Assembly (NCBI RefSeq): GCF_946479755.1
Contig: NZ_CAMLHC010000034.1
Location: forward strand, 18,670-82,669
Source of the DNA: an uncultured Chitinophaga sp.
GTDB lineage: Bacteria; Bacteroidota; Bacteroidia; Chitinophagales; Chitinophagaceae
Direction of reading: 5' to 3'
Length of the DNA stretch: 64,000 nt
Position 1 is the first letter of the stretch. Every line of letters begins with the position of its first letter. This document shows positions 55,928 through 64,000 of the stretch, piece after piece. The notes beneath the pieces were generated by a model. That model was not told where the DNA came from. It saw only the letters and a list, made by a program, of their open reading frames with translations, and searched no databases. The position numbers and the translations under genes are program-made.

Positions 55928-57433
55928 TTAGTACTTTGTTTTAACCTCCTTTGGTATTCTGTCGAGATAGGCCTTACAGTCTGCCGTATTGAAGCTCATC
56001 TCATTTGCTTTTATCAAACACCTATAGGCAGTATCATATTCTTCCAGTTCCATGCATAACTCACCGAGAAAAAAATACGCTTCGGGATCTTCCGGGTAAC
56101 GGCTGATGTTGTCTTCCAGCAGTCGTCTTTCCGTCACTTTGTCCTCCCCGTACAGCAGCTCGGACAGCAGGTTCAATGCGTGTACCGCATCTTTGGCAGG
56201 CAGGGTGGTCCTCCACTTATCAATTTCCGAAAACATAGCGTCGGGGCCTCTTTCCCGGTATACTTTCAGTAAAGCATAAGCCGGGTGGGGATACTGAGGC
56301 ATGGTGATGGCATGAAAGAAGGGGTGTACGTCCAGACCGGCTGTCACAGCGGCCAGTTTTTCCGACAAATAAAGGCCCGCATCACCATTGGTAAATAAAA
56401 CGATACCGTTTTTACTTTTAACCGAATACGCAACAAATGCCTTAAATCCTGCATTATTGCCACTGTGTGAAATAATAGTATCCCCCGCGGCATACAATAC
56501 TTCAAAACCCGTCCCCCGCCAGATATCCGGTTCTGCCGTATCCAGCAAAACAATGGGTGATAGTATATTTTTCATCTGTATCGCCGACAGGCGTGACCTG
56601 TCGAACATGGATACCAGGAAAACGGCATAGTCATGCGCGCTTACATGTACGCCCGCAGCCGGCATCGGCTCCGTGTTTTTCCATTTATTGATTTCCTTCA
56701 GCAACAAAGTATGGCCTGTCGCATAATTCACCGGCCAGGAGCTGTCTTTGGCGTAAGAAGTAAATATCCGGTTCAGGTGAAGCGGCTCCAGGATCATTTT
56801 TTTTACATATGTTTCGTAAGGCATATGCAGTATTGTCTCTATTACCCCGGCCAGATATTGGTAACCTTCCCCGGAATATATGTACCTCACGCCCGGATCT
56901 GCTATTATTTCCAGTGTGTCGCGGTTATTGTCCCATATCCAGTTTTCAAGCCCGGAGCTGTGACTGAGCACCATACGGGAGGTTATCTTTTTATATCGCG
57001 GATCATGCTGCAGTTTTTCATGCGTTTTATATTGATACATGGGCCTGTCGAGGTCCAGCTTCCCCTCGTCTGCCAGCTTTAAGGCAATGTATACCAGGAG
57101 CGTTTTGGAAACAGAACATGCCTCAAAAATGGTTTCATTATTCACTTCGTCACCTTGCTCATTGTTTTTCCTGTATCCGTATCCATTAGAAAAAACTACC
57201 TTATTATTACTAATCACGGCAAGGGAAATTCCGGGCGTACCCACTTCCCGCACCATTTTCCCGACCTCCTTATTGAATGCAGTAATATTTATCTTCTTTC
57301 CGTTAGCCGTAAAATAGCCGCTTTTTTGCGCGGACACATTGGCTGTACTGCAGAAAAACACCCATAGCCACCAAACGGCAAAGAAGACACGACTGTTGTT
57401 CCCAACAGTATTGACACAGAACACATACTTCAT
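55928..57433 (-). CDS. Secreted S12 serine hydrolase with TPR-like tail
   Basis: The 501-residue product has a signal peptide (VFFAVWWLWVFFCSTANVSAQ), a class C beta-lactamase-like domain (nucleophile in CSVSK, YSG in YIYSGEGYQYL, HSG in ISHSGNNAGF) and a C-terminal TPR-like helical tail (about 390-500; PEDPEAYFFLGELCMELEEY). The Met at 57433 is chosen because the upstream frame would overlap the NRPS stop. Lying inside the cluster, it may trim, activate or hydrolyse the exported peptide. No C-terminal membrane helices like those of ClbP are visible. Confidence 0.85.
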   Translation of the reverse strand: MKYVFCVNTVGNNSRVFFAVWWLWVFFCSTANVSAQKSGYFTANGKKINITAFNKEVGKMVREVGTPGISLAVISNNKVVFSNGYGYRKNNEQGDEVNNETIFEACSVSKTLLVYIALKLADEGKLDLDRPMYQYKTHEKLQHDPRYKKITSRMVLSHSSGLENWIWDNNRDTLEIIADPGVRYIYSGEGYQYLAGVIETILHMPYETYVKKMILEPLHLNRIFTSYAKDSSWPVNYATGHTLLLKEINKWKNTEPMPAAGVHVSAHDYAVFLVSMFDRSRLSAIQMKNILSPIVLLDTAEPDIWRGTGFEVLYAAGDTIISHSGNNAGFKAFVAYSVKSKNGIVLFTNGDAGLYLSEKLAAVTAGLDVHPFFHAITMPQYPHPAYALLKVYRERGPDAMFSEIDKWRTTLPAKDAVHALNLLSELLYGEDKVTERRLLEDNISRYPEDPEAYFFLGELCMELEEYDTAYRCLIKANEMSFNTADCKAYLDRIPKEVKTKY

Positions 57434-57470
57434 ATTATTGATGATTATAAATGAAAAAACAGGTTGTGGC

Positions 57471-60400
57471 TCAGAATTCAAACCGGATGGAATTCTCTTC
57501 CATGGACGATGATCTGACAGGGGCGCTCATATGATCAACCATTTTAGCACCGGGGTTTTGCGCAATTTTACCCATCAACGCTTTAAATTGAAGGACCCAT
57601 AATTCCATATCGTTCGGGGTAAAATACCTGGTGGCGTATTCAAACCGAAATTCGAAGTGATTTTCGGCTTCGCCTGCATATAATGTCAACGGGTTCTTGG
57701 AGGTATTATTAGTAAAGTCAAATGCAGTAAAGGGCGCACTGGCAGCATGTCCAGCTGTATCCCTGAAATTCTGGAAAACGAACATTACATCCGACAGTCC
57801 GTCTACCCTGGCAGATTTCCTGCTGTTCAACTCCTGTACAATATCTGACAGATCGTACAGCTGTCTGCTGTGTGCCTGCAAAAAACAGCGGTTAAAAGCA
57901 GTCACAAACGCCGGGAAGGAAATATCCTGGTTGATGCTGTAGCGGATTGGCAGCGTTTTTACAAACATCCCCAGCAATGGTTCTACCTCCTGCTGCATCC
58001 TGCCGGAGGCGGCGACGCCGATTACCAGGTCGTCTTCTCCGGTAATTTGAGCTATGAAAATAAAAAACAAAGAAAAGAGCAGCTGGAAATCGGTAATATC
58101 GTCCCGGTTAAATTGCGCCTTTAAAGGTTGTAAAACCGTTTTTTCAACGGAGAAGGTAGTGTTTCCTCCTTTCATGCTTCCGGCCTCCTCCCCGGCAGCT
58201 ATGACAGGGAAGGTAATCCTTGGCACTTCCCCTTCAAATTGTTTCAACCAGAACTCCCTGCATGCAATATATTCCTGGGTTGTCCGGAAGGTATGTTCCC
58301 ATTCTGCATAGTCTTTGTACTGAATATGCAGCGGGGTTAGCGTAGCATTGGTATACAACGCCAGAAAATCGGCATACAGGTTCTGTTGCGACTGACCATC
58401 ACAGATAATGTGATGCAGATCTGCCACGAACAACCGCCTGTTATTTTCTCCTTTCATCAGCGCACATCTGATGAGCGGTGGTGAATCCAGGCGAAACGGG
58501 CGGATAAATTTCTCTACCGCCTGGTGAAGGTCATCCTCCCCTGCATCGATTTCCTCCAACGGCACCTCTACATCAACGACTTCCTGTAGCAGTCTGGAGT
58601 CCTCTGTAAAGAAACGGGTCCGCAATCCTTCATGTCTTTGCACCAGCTGTTGGAGCACCGATCTGATTTTCTCTGTATCAGGCTCACCGGTCACCTCGAA
58701 GGCCACAGGGAGATTAAAGGCTGTTGTGTTCCTGTCCAGTTCATAATGATAGTAAATTCTTTTCTGCGCCGCGGACAGCCGGTAGCTTCTTTTTTCCGAC
58801 GCCTTAGTGATAACCATCAGATCGTCTTTCATCGATTGTTTTACGAGTATTGCCTGCTGCTGAATGGTAACATGACGGAACATTTGAGCCAGCGAAACTC
58901 TGACATGAAATTTTGTGTTGATCCTTCCTATCAGCGCCATCATGGTGAGTGAGTTACCACCGCTCCTGTAAAAACTCGCAACGGTTGAAAAACGACGCCG
59001 GCCAAGCACTTCCTGCCAGATATGCAGAATTTCCTCTTCAAATTTGTCCGCTGGCGCAATAATGTGTTGTTCGCTGTGTATTTTCAGTAGTTTTTTGTAG
59101 TCAATTTTCCCATTTCCCAGCAGCGGGTATTCTTCCACAAGCTGTAGCCCTGCTGGGACCATATATACCGGTAACCATGCCTTTAAAAACCGGAGCACCG
59201 TAGCTTCCGCGTCTGGCAACGTTTTGCCTTTTTCATTTACTATGATGAAGGCGATGATTATTTCATCGGTTTCATCCCATACGACCGCAGCATGCTTCAG
59301 CCATCCCGACCTGATAAGGGTGTTTTCAATCTCATCCAATTCGATCCTTATGCCACGGGCTTTCACCAGCCTGTCTTCCCTACCCAGCAAAACACACTTC
59401 CCGTCGGAAAGCATCCTCGCCTTATCGCCTGTTTTGAAGGCCATAGCGCCATTGGCACGGGGAAGGAACCGCTCATGCGTCAGCTCCTGGTTATTGAGGT
59501 AACCTTTGGAAACATAAGGAGAAATAATGTATACTTCACCCGGCAACAGTTTTTCACAGGGGTGCACACCGTCAGCCGAGATGAGGATCTCCGTGTCCCG
59601 GATGGGGATGCCCACCGGCATTTTTTCCAGCCGCACATCTTCCGGTTGAATCAAATAGAAGGATCTGATCATGGTGGTTTCCGTGGCGCCATAAAAATTT
59701 ACCAGCCGGATGCGGTCCGAAAAAATATGATACCAGTTTGTAAGCTCCGACGGAAATATTTTTTCGCCGGACATGAGGATATACCGCAACTGCTTAAAAT
59801 GTCCGGAGGTCAGATCCGCGCTTCTTATTCTGCGGAACAGGCTGGGCACGCAGTGAATAATATTTATCTCTGCCTTGTCTATCCAGGCTGTTACCTTCTC
59901 TCCGGCAAAAAAATCATCTGTAGCAGGAGGAATGCAGATGGTCCCACCCGCAAGCAGCGGGGCAAAGACATCGCGCAGAAATGCATCAAAATAGGGGCTG
60001 ATAAACTGGCTGACCCTCGTCTCACTGTTTATCTGAAATGTGTCTATCTCCCATTGTATGAACTGTAGCAACCCTTTGTTGCTGCCAACAATTCCTTTGG
60101 GATTTCCTGTTGACCCCGAAGTAAAATAGATATAAAGGCTGTCTGCTGCGTCAAATGCAGGATAGCTGATGTTGACGGCTGTATTGCTGTCAGCCTTCAG
60201 TATGTCTTCCATAAGCCGGTAAAAAGGGATATCAGCATCCGGAGGCTGTATATTCCCCGCAGATATCATATGCTTCAGATCCAGGTCCTTTATCAAACGT
60301 CGCTTCCTGTCAGCAGGCCAGGCCGTATCGATCAGCACAAAGACACATCTGGCATTTATTACCCCGATGATGGCAGCAATTACATCTACTTTATTATCCA

Positions 60401-60584
60401 GGTGAATGCCCACAATGGTAGCATCCTCCGCGCCAGCTGTCAGCAGATCGGCCGTCACCAAGTTGGCCGTATGCAGGAGCACACCATAAGAAACGCTGCG
60501 GCCCGGGCTTTCGATGGCCTGTTGATGCTGGTGCAATTGCAGACTCCTGAGTAAATGTTCCTGGAATGTGTTGTTCATAGCCAT
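57471..60584 (-). CDS. NRPS: A, T, C
   Basis: The 1037-residue protein has adenylation (about 1-500; YFTSGSTGNPKG, GNGKIDYKK), carrier (about 510-585; Ser545 in SGGNS) and condensation (about 600-1030; HHIICD at 724-729) domains. Selectivity residues read D200, A201, R204, H244, L270, S272, F297, M305, I306, K493 (DARHLSFMIK), which I do not match to any known amino acid. It lacks an N-terminal C domain, so its module may be completed by the condensation domain of the protein encoded upstream. The start codon overlaps the AsnB-type stop by one base. Confidence 0.85.
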   Translation of the reverse strand: MAMNNTFQEHLLRSLQLHQHQQAIESPGRSVSYGVLLHTANLVTADLLTAGAEDATIVGIHLDNKVDVIAAIIGVINARCVFVLIDTAWPADRKRRLIKDLDLKHMISAGNIQPPDADIPFYRLMEDILKADSNTAVNISYPAFDAADSLYIYFTSGSTGNPKGIVGSNKGLLQFIQWEIDTFQINSETRVSQFISPYFDAFLRDVFAPLLAGGTICIPPATDDFFAGEKVTAWIDKAEINIIHCVPSLFRRIRSADLTSGHFKQLRYILMSGEKIFPSELTNWYHIFSDRIRLVNFYGATETTMIRSFYLIQPEDVRLEKMPVGIPIRDTEILISADGVHPCEKLLPGEVYIISPYVSKGYLNNQELTHERFLPRANGAMAFKTGDKARMLSDGKCVLLGREDRLVKARGIRIELDEIENTLIRSGWLKHAAVVWDETDEIIIAFIIVNEKGKTLPDAEATVLRFLKAWLPVYMVPAGLQLVEEYPLLGNGKIDYKKLLKIHSEQHIIAPADKFEEEILHIWQEVLGRRRFSTVASFYRSGGNSLTMMALIGRINTKFHVRVSLAQMFRHVTIQQQAILVKQSMKDDLMVITKASEKRSYRLSAAQKRIYYHYELDRNTTAFNLPVAFEVTGEPDTEKIRSVLQQLVQRHEGLRTRFFTEDSRLLQEVVDVEVPLEEIDAGEDDLHQAVEKFIRPFRLDSPPLIRCALMKGENNRRLFVADLHHIICDGQSQQNLYADFLALYTNATLTPLHIQYKDYAEWEHTFRTTQEYIACREFWLKQFEGEVPRITFPVIAAGEEAGSMKGGNTTFSVEKTVLQPLKAQFNRDDITDFQLLFSLFFIFIAQITGEDDLVIGVAASGRMQQEVEPLLGMFVKTLPIRYSINQDISFPAFVTAFNRCFLQAHSRQLYDLSDIVQELNSRKSARVDGLSDVMFVFQNFRDTAGHAASAPFTAFDFTNNTSKNPLTLYAGEAENHFEFRFEYATRYFTPNDMELWVLQFKALMGKIAQNPGAKMVDHMSAPVRSSSMEENSIRFEF

Positions 60585-62443
60585 TAATTAAAGAATGTAT
60601 CAAGGAGAATTCCGAAGGTGATCACTACAATCAATAGATCGCTTTCAAATGGCGCGTTGATATAGAACCCGTCCTGACTATACATCCGGTGAAGCCTTTC
60701 TATTTCGCCAGGATTAAAGTAGCCCTGCCTTTTTATGAGGTCATATGAGAGGAGATCTTCTATGTACGGGATATTCTTTTGCAGCAGATAGGGGCTTCCC
60801 GGGGCGACAAAACCGAACTTTTCCCGCTCGATAATGGTGCGGGGCAGGAATTTCTCTGCCATTTTTTTCAGGATATACTTTTCTGTTATATCCCTGATTT
60901 TGAGATCAGGAGGAAGCGTTGCCGCAAACTCCACAAGATGCCTGTCAAGGAATGGATAACGGACTTCCACAGAATTGGCCAGCGCCATCCTGTCGCCATG
61001 ATCTGAAACCAGGTGGTCCACCAGGCGAAGTTTATAATCCACGTATGACCGTTTATTGCACGCATGGCGGCCGGCAATCTTTTCCTGGTCAACAACATGA
61101 TGCCCGAGACAATTTATTTCATCAAAAACATCGTTTATACTGCGTGAATAGAGTTGTTTTTTCACCTGATTTAATGCAGAAAAATCATTTTCATAGAAGA
61201 AAGATGTGTCTCCCCATGCTTTATGACGGTTATGCGCCTCCTCCGTACTCACGTTTCCCTGCAGACCATGCTGCTTTCGCAGCTCATCAAACCGGTATCC
61301 GACGTAACCCGCGAAAAACTCATCCGCCCCCTCCCCGGAGAGAATGACCTTAATCCCCTTACTTCTAACTGATTCCGACAAGGCCATGGAGGCGGTATTG
61401 TATGTTTCCTTGATCGGGCATTCGCTGTGATACACAGACTGCCTTAATCGCTCGCTGATATCATCGAAAAAGAACATCTTTCTGTTCAATTCCGCATTAC
61501 TCTCTTCTGCCATCAATCGCTGATAAATAGATTCTGACAAACGTGAGTCTACAAAATCAATTGAAAAAGCCTGATTTCTCTTCCCGGGAGAAAGCTCACA
61601 TACTTTTTTAGCGATCATGGAAGAATCCAGCCCGCCACTTAAATAAAAACCCGATGGTACATCTGACCGCAAGCGTAGTCTGACCGCATTTTCAAATAAC
61701 GCTTCCAGCTTTCCGATGTAATAATTATCCGGTTTACGTGCCTGCACATCCCCCTCCCGTGGAAAAATAAGGTCCCAGTACTCCTTGTCGGTCAACTTGC
61801 CTGCCGCACTGAGCGTCAGACAATGACCATTTTCCAGGCTGCGAATATCTTTAAACATCGTTCTCGGGCTGATCAGTCCGGGGAAAGTGAATATTTGATC
61901 CAACCCTGTCAGATCTATCTCCTTTGACACCAGCGGATGGCGCAGGATAGCCTTAATTTCTGAAGCAAATACAAAAGTATGACCCACATAAGTATAAAAG
62001 AAAGGAATGATTCCCATCTGATCCCGCGCACAGAAAAGGCTTTTCTTTCCGAAATCATATAATGCAAAGGCAAACTGACCGTTTAACTCGTTCAGAAAGC
62101 CGGTACCTGACTCCTCATACAGGTGGATGATTACCTCCACATCAGATTTAGTGCTGAAAACATGCCCCCGCTTACTCAATTGCTCCCTCAACTCTATGTA
62201 ATTGAATATTTCACCGTTACAGATGAGCATAATGGATTTATCCTCATTATAAACCGGCTGCATTCCATTGTCCAGGCCGATAATACTCAAACGGCTGAAA
62301 CCAAAAACCACATTATCGTGTTGCACAATATGCTGTTCATCCGGACCACGGTGCAACAACGATTTATTCATGGCCGTAATAATTTCCTTTTCGTTCCCTG
62401 ACAAAGGCCGGTTGATGGTTATAAAGCCACAGATACCACACAT
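60584..62443 (-). CDS. Asparagine synthase (glutamine-hydrolysing), AsnB-like
   Basis: The 619-residue enzyme has the class II amidotransferase N-terminus MCGICGF with catalytic Cys2, and an ATP-pyrophosphatase domain with the PP-loop SGGLDSS near residue 270. It converts aspartate to asparagine with glutamine as amine donor, or amidates another carboxylate. Its place between two NRPS genes, with a one-base overlap into the second, shows it serves the cluster rather than general metabolism. It may supply Asn or amidate a peptide carboxylate. Confidence 0.9.
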   Translation of the reverse strand: MCGICGFITINRPLSGNEKEIITAMNKSLLHRGPDEQHIVQHDNVVFGFSRLSIIGLDNGMQPVYNEDKSIMLICNGEIFNYIELREQLSKRGHVFSTKSDVEVIIHLYEESGTGFLNELNGQFAFALYDFGKKSLFCARDQMGIIPFFYTYVGHTFVFASEIKAILRHPLVSKEIDLTGLDQIFTFPGLISPRTMFKDIRSLENGHCLTLSAAGKLTDKEYWDLIFPREGDVQARKPDNYYIGKLEALFENAVRLRLRSDVPSGFYLSGGLDSSMIAKKVCELSPGKRNQAFSIDFVDSRLSESIYQRLMAEESNAELNRKMFFFDDISERLRQSVYHSECPIKETYNTASMALSESVRSKGIKVILSGEGADEFFAGYVGYRFDELRKQHGLQGNVSTEEAHNRHKAWGDTSFFYENDFSALNQVKKQLYSRSINDVFDEINCLGHHVVDQEKIAGRHACNKRSYVDYKLRLVDHLVSDHGDRMALANSVEVRYPFLDRHLVEFAATLPPDLKIRDITEKYILKKMAEKFLPRTIIEREKFGFVAPGSPYLLQKNIPYIEDLLSYDLIKRQGYFNPGEIERLHRMYSQDGFYINAPFESDLLIVVITFGILLDTFFN

Positions 62444-62496
62444 AAAAAAATATTTAATTAGTTTACAGGATAGATAATTTTCGTTCAGCAGTGTGA

Positions 62497-64000
62497 TTAT
62501 TCCGGCTCAGGGCTCAACGTACTGCCGGGCAGCGCAAGGCCGTTAACTGTGACAGGCGACAGTCCAATACTGCCGATTTCCTGACCGGGTTCCGACAAAA
62601 CGGATGTCAGAACACGCTGAAAGTATAAACAGAAGCGCTCCGCTGTTTCCGGTTTGAATAGTGCGGTAGCATATTCCAGGAAGAAACGGAGATCGTCGCC
62701 TTCTTCCACCGCTGTCAGCATCAGGTCGAATTTGGCGACCGAGATACCCATGTCATATGGGATAAGGGAGAGGCCGGGTAGCTCCAAATTTCCCTTTTCA
62801 TAGTTCTGGTAAACAAACATCACGTCAAACAGCGGATTGCGTCCGGGTTCATTTTCCGGTTTCAGAACCTGCAACAGCGCATCATAAGGGAAAGACTGAT
62901 GATCAAAACAGGAGAGCATTTTCATCTTCACGTTATCAAGGAATTCCGTAAAACTGAGCTCATCAGGTGCAGACACCCGGATGGGAAGTGTGTTGACAAA
63001 AAGGCCGATGACTTTCTCCAAGTCCGGGTGAAAACGGCCGGTGGTATTAATACCAATGATAAGGTCTTCCTGGCCGGTGAGCTTCTGTAACAGGATCGTG
63101 TATACGGAGAATAATGTAATAAACAAAGTGCTGCCGGAAGTCTCTGACAGTTGTTTTAATTGCTGCGTCTGCAGCCTGCCAATACGGAATTCAAGTGTAT
63201 GGCCTTCAAAATTTTTCTGCTGCGGCCGGTCATAATCTGCCGGAAGGTCCGGCACCGGAAGCATACCGGAAAATTCACTGAGCCAGAAGTCCATGTGCCG
63301 GTCTGTTTCCAGGCGGCTGTCAGCACGCTGTTCCCATACGGCGAAGTCTTTGTATTGTAGCTCCAGCGGCGCCAGTATCTGCCCGTTGTACAACGCCGCA
63401 AACTCGTCCACCAAAACAGCGCATGACACACCGTCAGAAATAATATGGGCCATGTCTGTCATCAGGATATGCTTTTCCGGGGCAATAGTAACGATGCCGA
63501 CGCGGAACAGCGGGCTCCTGTCCAGCTGAAACGGACGGAAAAATTGTGCGGCTATTGCCGGAAGCGCGGCTTCATCCGCCTCAAAGATCTCCATGGTAAA
63601 ATCCACTTCTTCCAGGATCCGCTGTACCGGTTCATTGTCAACGATAGAAAAGGAAGTGCGCAGGCTTTCATGGCGACGGATTAGTTTTTCGAACGTTTGC
63701 TGCAACAGGGGTATGTCCGGTTTTCCAATCAGTTTCACCGTTTGCGGCATATTATAGGCGACCATCGTTTTGTTTGTTTCGAACAAAACGAACAGGCGTT
63801 TCTGTGCCGCGGAAAGGGGATAATATTCCTGTTTAGGTGCAGCGCTCAGCGAGGTGTAATGCGAAGACCCGGCGCCGTTGGAGCTATTTTCCATCGATAA
63901 AATAAAATCGCCCAGCTTTCTCACGGTGGAATGGCTAAAAAAATGGCTGATCGTGATGCCTGCCTGCAGCATTTTATGAATACGTCCAACCAGGGTCAAC
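62497..64000 (-). CDS. NRPS fragment: end of T domain, C domain
   Basis: The gene enters from outside the right edge; 501 codons are visible. The first ~35 residues (LTLVGRIHKMLQAGITISHF) match the part of a carrier domain just after its phosphopantetheine Ser, which lies outside. A condensation domain follows (about 60-475). Its motif is AHIISDG (Ala184, His185, Asp189), so the first His of HHxxxDG is replaced by Ala while the catalytic second His is kept. It should join its upstream peptide to the residue of the A-T-C protein encoded two genes later. Confidence 0.85.
   Translation of the reverse strand, partial: LTLVGRIHKMLQAGITISHFFSHSTVRKLGDFILSMENSSNGAGSSHYTSLSAAPKQEYYPLSAAQKRLFVLFETNKTMVAYNMPQTVKLIGKPDIPLLQQTFEKLIRRHESLRTSFSIVDNEPVQRILEEVDFTMEIFEADEAALPAIAAQFFRPFQLDRSPLFRVGIVTIAPEKHILMTDMAHIISDGVSCAVLVDEFAALYNGQILAPLELQYKDFAVWEQRADSRLETDRHMDFWLSEFSGMLPVPDLPADYDRPQQKNFEGHTLEFRIGRLQTQQLKQLSETSGSTLFITLFSVYTILLQKLTGQEDLIIGINTTGRFHPDLEKVIGLFVNTLPIRVSAPDELSFTEFLDNVKMKMLSCFDHQSFPYDALLQVLKPENEPGRNPLFDVMFVYQNYEKGNLELPGLSLIPYDMGISVAKFDLMLTAVEEGDDLRFFLEYATALFKPETAERFCLYFQRVLTSVLSEPGQEIGSIGLSPVTVNGLALPGSTLSPEPE

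Larger units (their letters stand above)
44241..64000 (-). other. Nonribosomal peptide biosynthetic gene cluster (partial)
   Basis: Thirteen same-strand genes with gaps of under 60 bases or small overlaps form one cluster that continues past the right edge. Core: three NRPS proteins and one free C domain. Precursor supply: asparagine synthase, diaminobutyrate-type aminotransferase, Asp/Glu racemase. Tailoring: three glycosyltransferases, one PIG-L deacetylase, one FkbM methyltransferase. Processing: one secreted S12 hydrolase. A second S12 hydrolase and a DXD glycosyltransferase lie just beyond on the left. Confidence 0.85.

Noticed and set aside
59292..60068. Open frame of about 258 codons on the + strand
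   Set aside because: It is antisense to the A-T-C NRPS and carries no domain.
1..64000. CRISPR arrays, tRNA or rRNA genes, insertion sequences, integrases
   Set aside because: I found no regularly spaced repeats, cloverleaf-like segments, transposase frames or terminal inverted repeats; a tool scan could still find short tRNAs.

Overview
The window looks like a chromosome segment of a gliding, soil-type Bacteroidota, most like Chitinophaga or a close relative. This rests on a SusC/SusD pair with an ECF sigma factor and a FecR-type anti-sigma, a DUF4843 lipoprotein and a PKD-like lipoprotein, a GldA/GldFG-like ABC transporter, promoter-like TAnnTTTG boxes, few Shine-Dalgarno-like sites, and a large nonribosomal peptide synthetase (NRPS) locus. 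No sequence search was run, so the genus is an inference. I saw no tRNA, rRNA, CRISPR array or insertion sequence.

Region 1 (1-14529, + strand): the end of an unidentified gene, then six tightly packed genes. They encode a 1432-residue DUF6603-type beta-rich protein, two large unidentified proteins (761 and 1261 residues), and three paralogous proteins with an Ig-like N-terminal domain, a shared C-terminal beta module and a charged helical tail. None has a signal peptide. It reads as one undescribed multi-protein assembly.

Region 2 (14590-20621): hydroxyproline catabolism genes in which the trans-3-hydroxy-L-proline dehydratase is broken by an internal deletion while its partner reductase is intact; an Old Yellow Enzyme with its own promoter and possible operator; small unidentified genes, one probably frameshifted; and a secreted trypsin-like protease.

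Region 3 (20677-37841, - strand): an apparent operon of about 16.5 kb running ABC ATPase, GldFG-like permease, two MutS-like ATPases without mismatch-recognition domains, TlpA-like lipoprotein, ECF sigma, FecR, SusC, SusD, DUF4843 lipoprotein, PKD-like lipoprotein and serine protease. A second ECF sigma gene lies upstream behind a possible terminator.

Region 4 (38146-42145): isolated genes: an unidentified protein, an NTF2-like protein, a GH18 lipoprotein, and a divergent Lrp/AsnC regulator and DUF2000 pair with two operator-like repeats between them.

Region 5 (42214-64000, mainly - strand): a nonribosomal peptide cluster entering from beyond the right edge. In transcription order it holds NRPS (T)-C, asparagine synthetase, NRPS A-T-C, a secreted S12 serine hydrolase, a diaminobutyrate-type aminotransferase, NRPS half-C/C-A-T with a threonine-type specificity code, a glycosyltransferase, a PIG-L deacetylase, an FkbM methyltransferase, two more glycosyltransferases, a stand-alone condensation domain and an Asp/Glu racemase. 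A further S12 hydrolase and a DXD glycosyltransferase follow. The likely product is a glycosylated, possibly deacetylated and O-methylated peptide built largely from aspartate-family amino acids. No thioesterase, exporter or MbtH gene is visible in the window.
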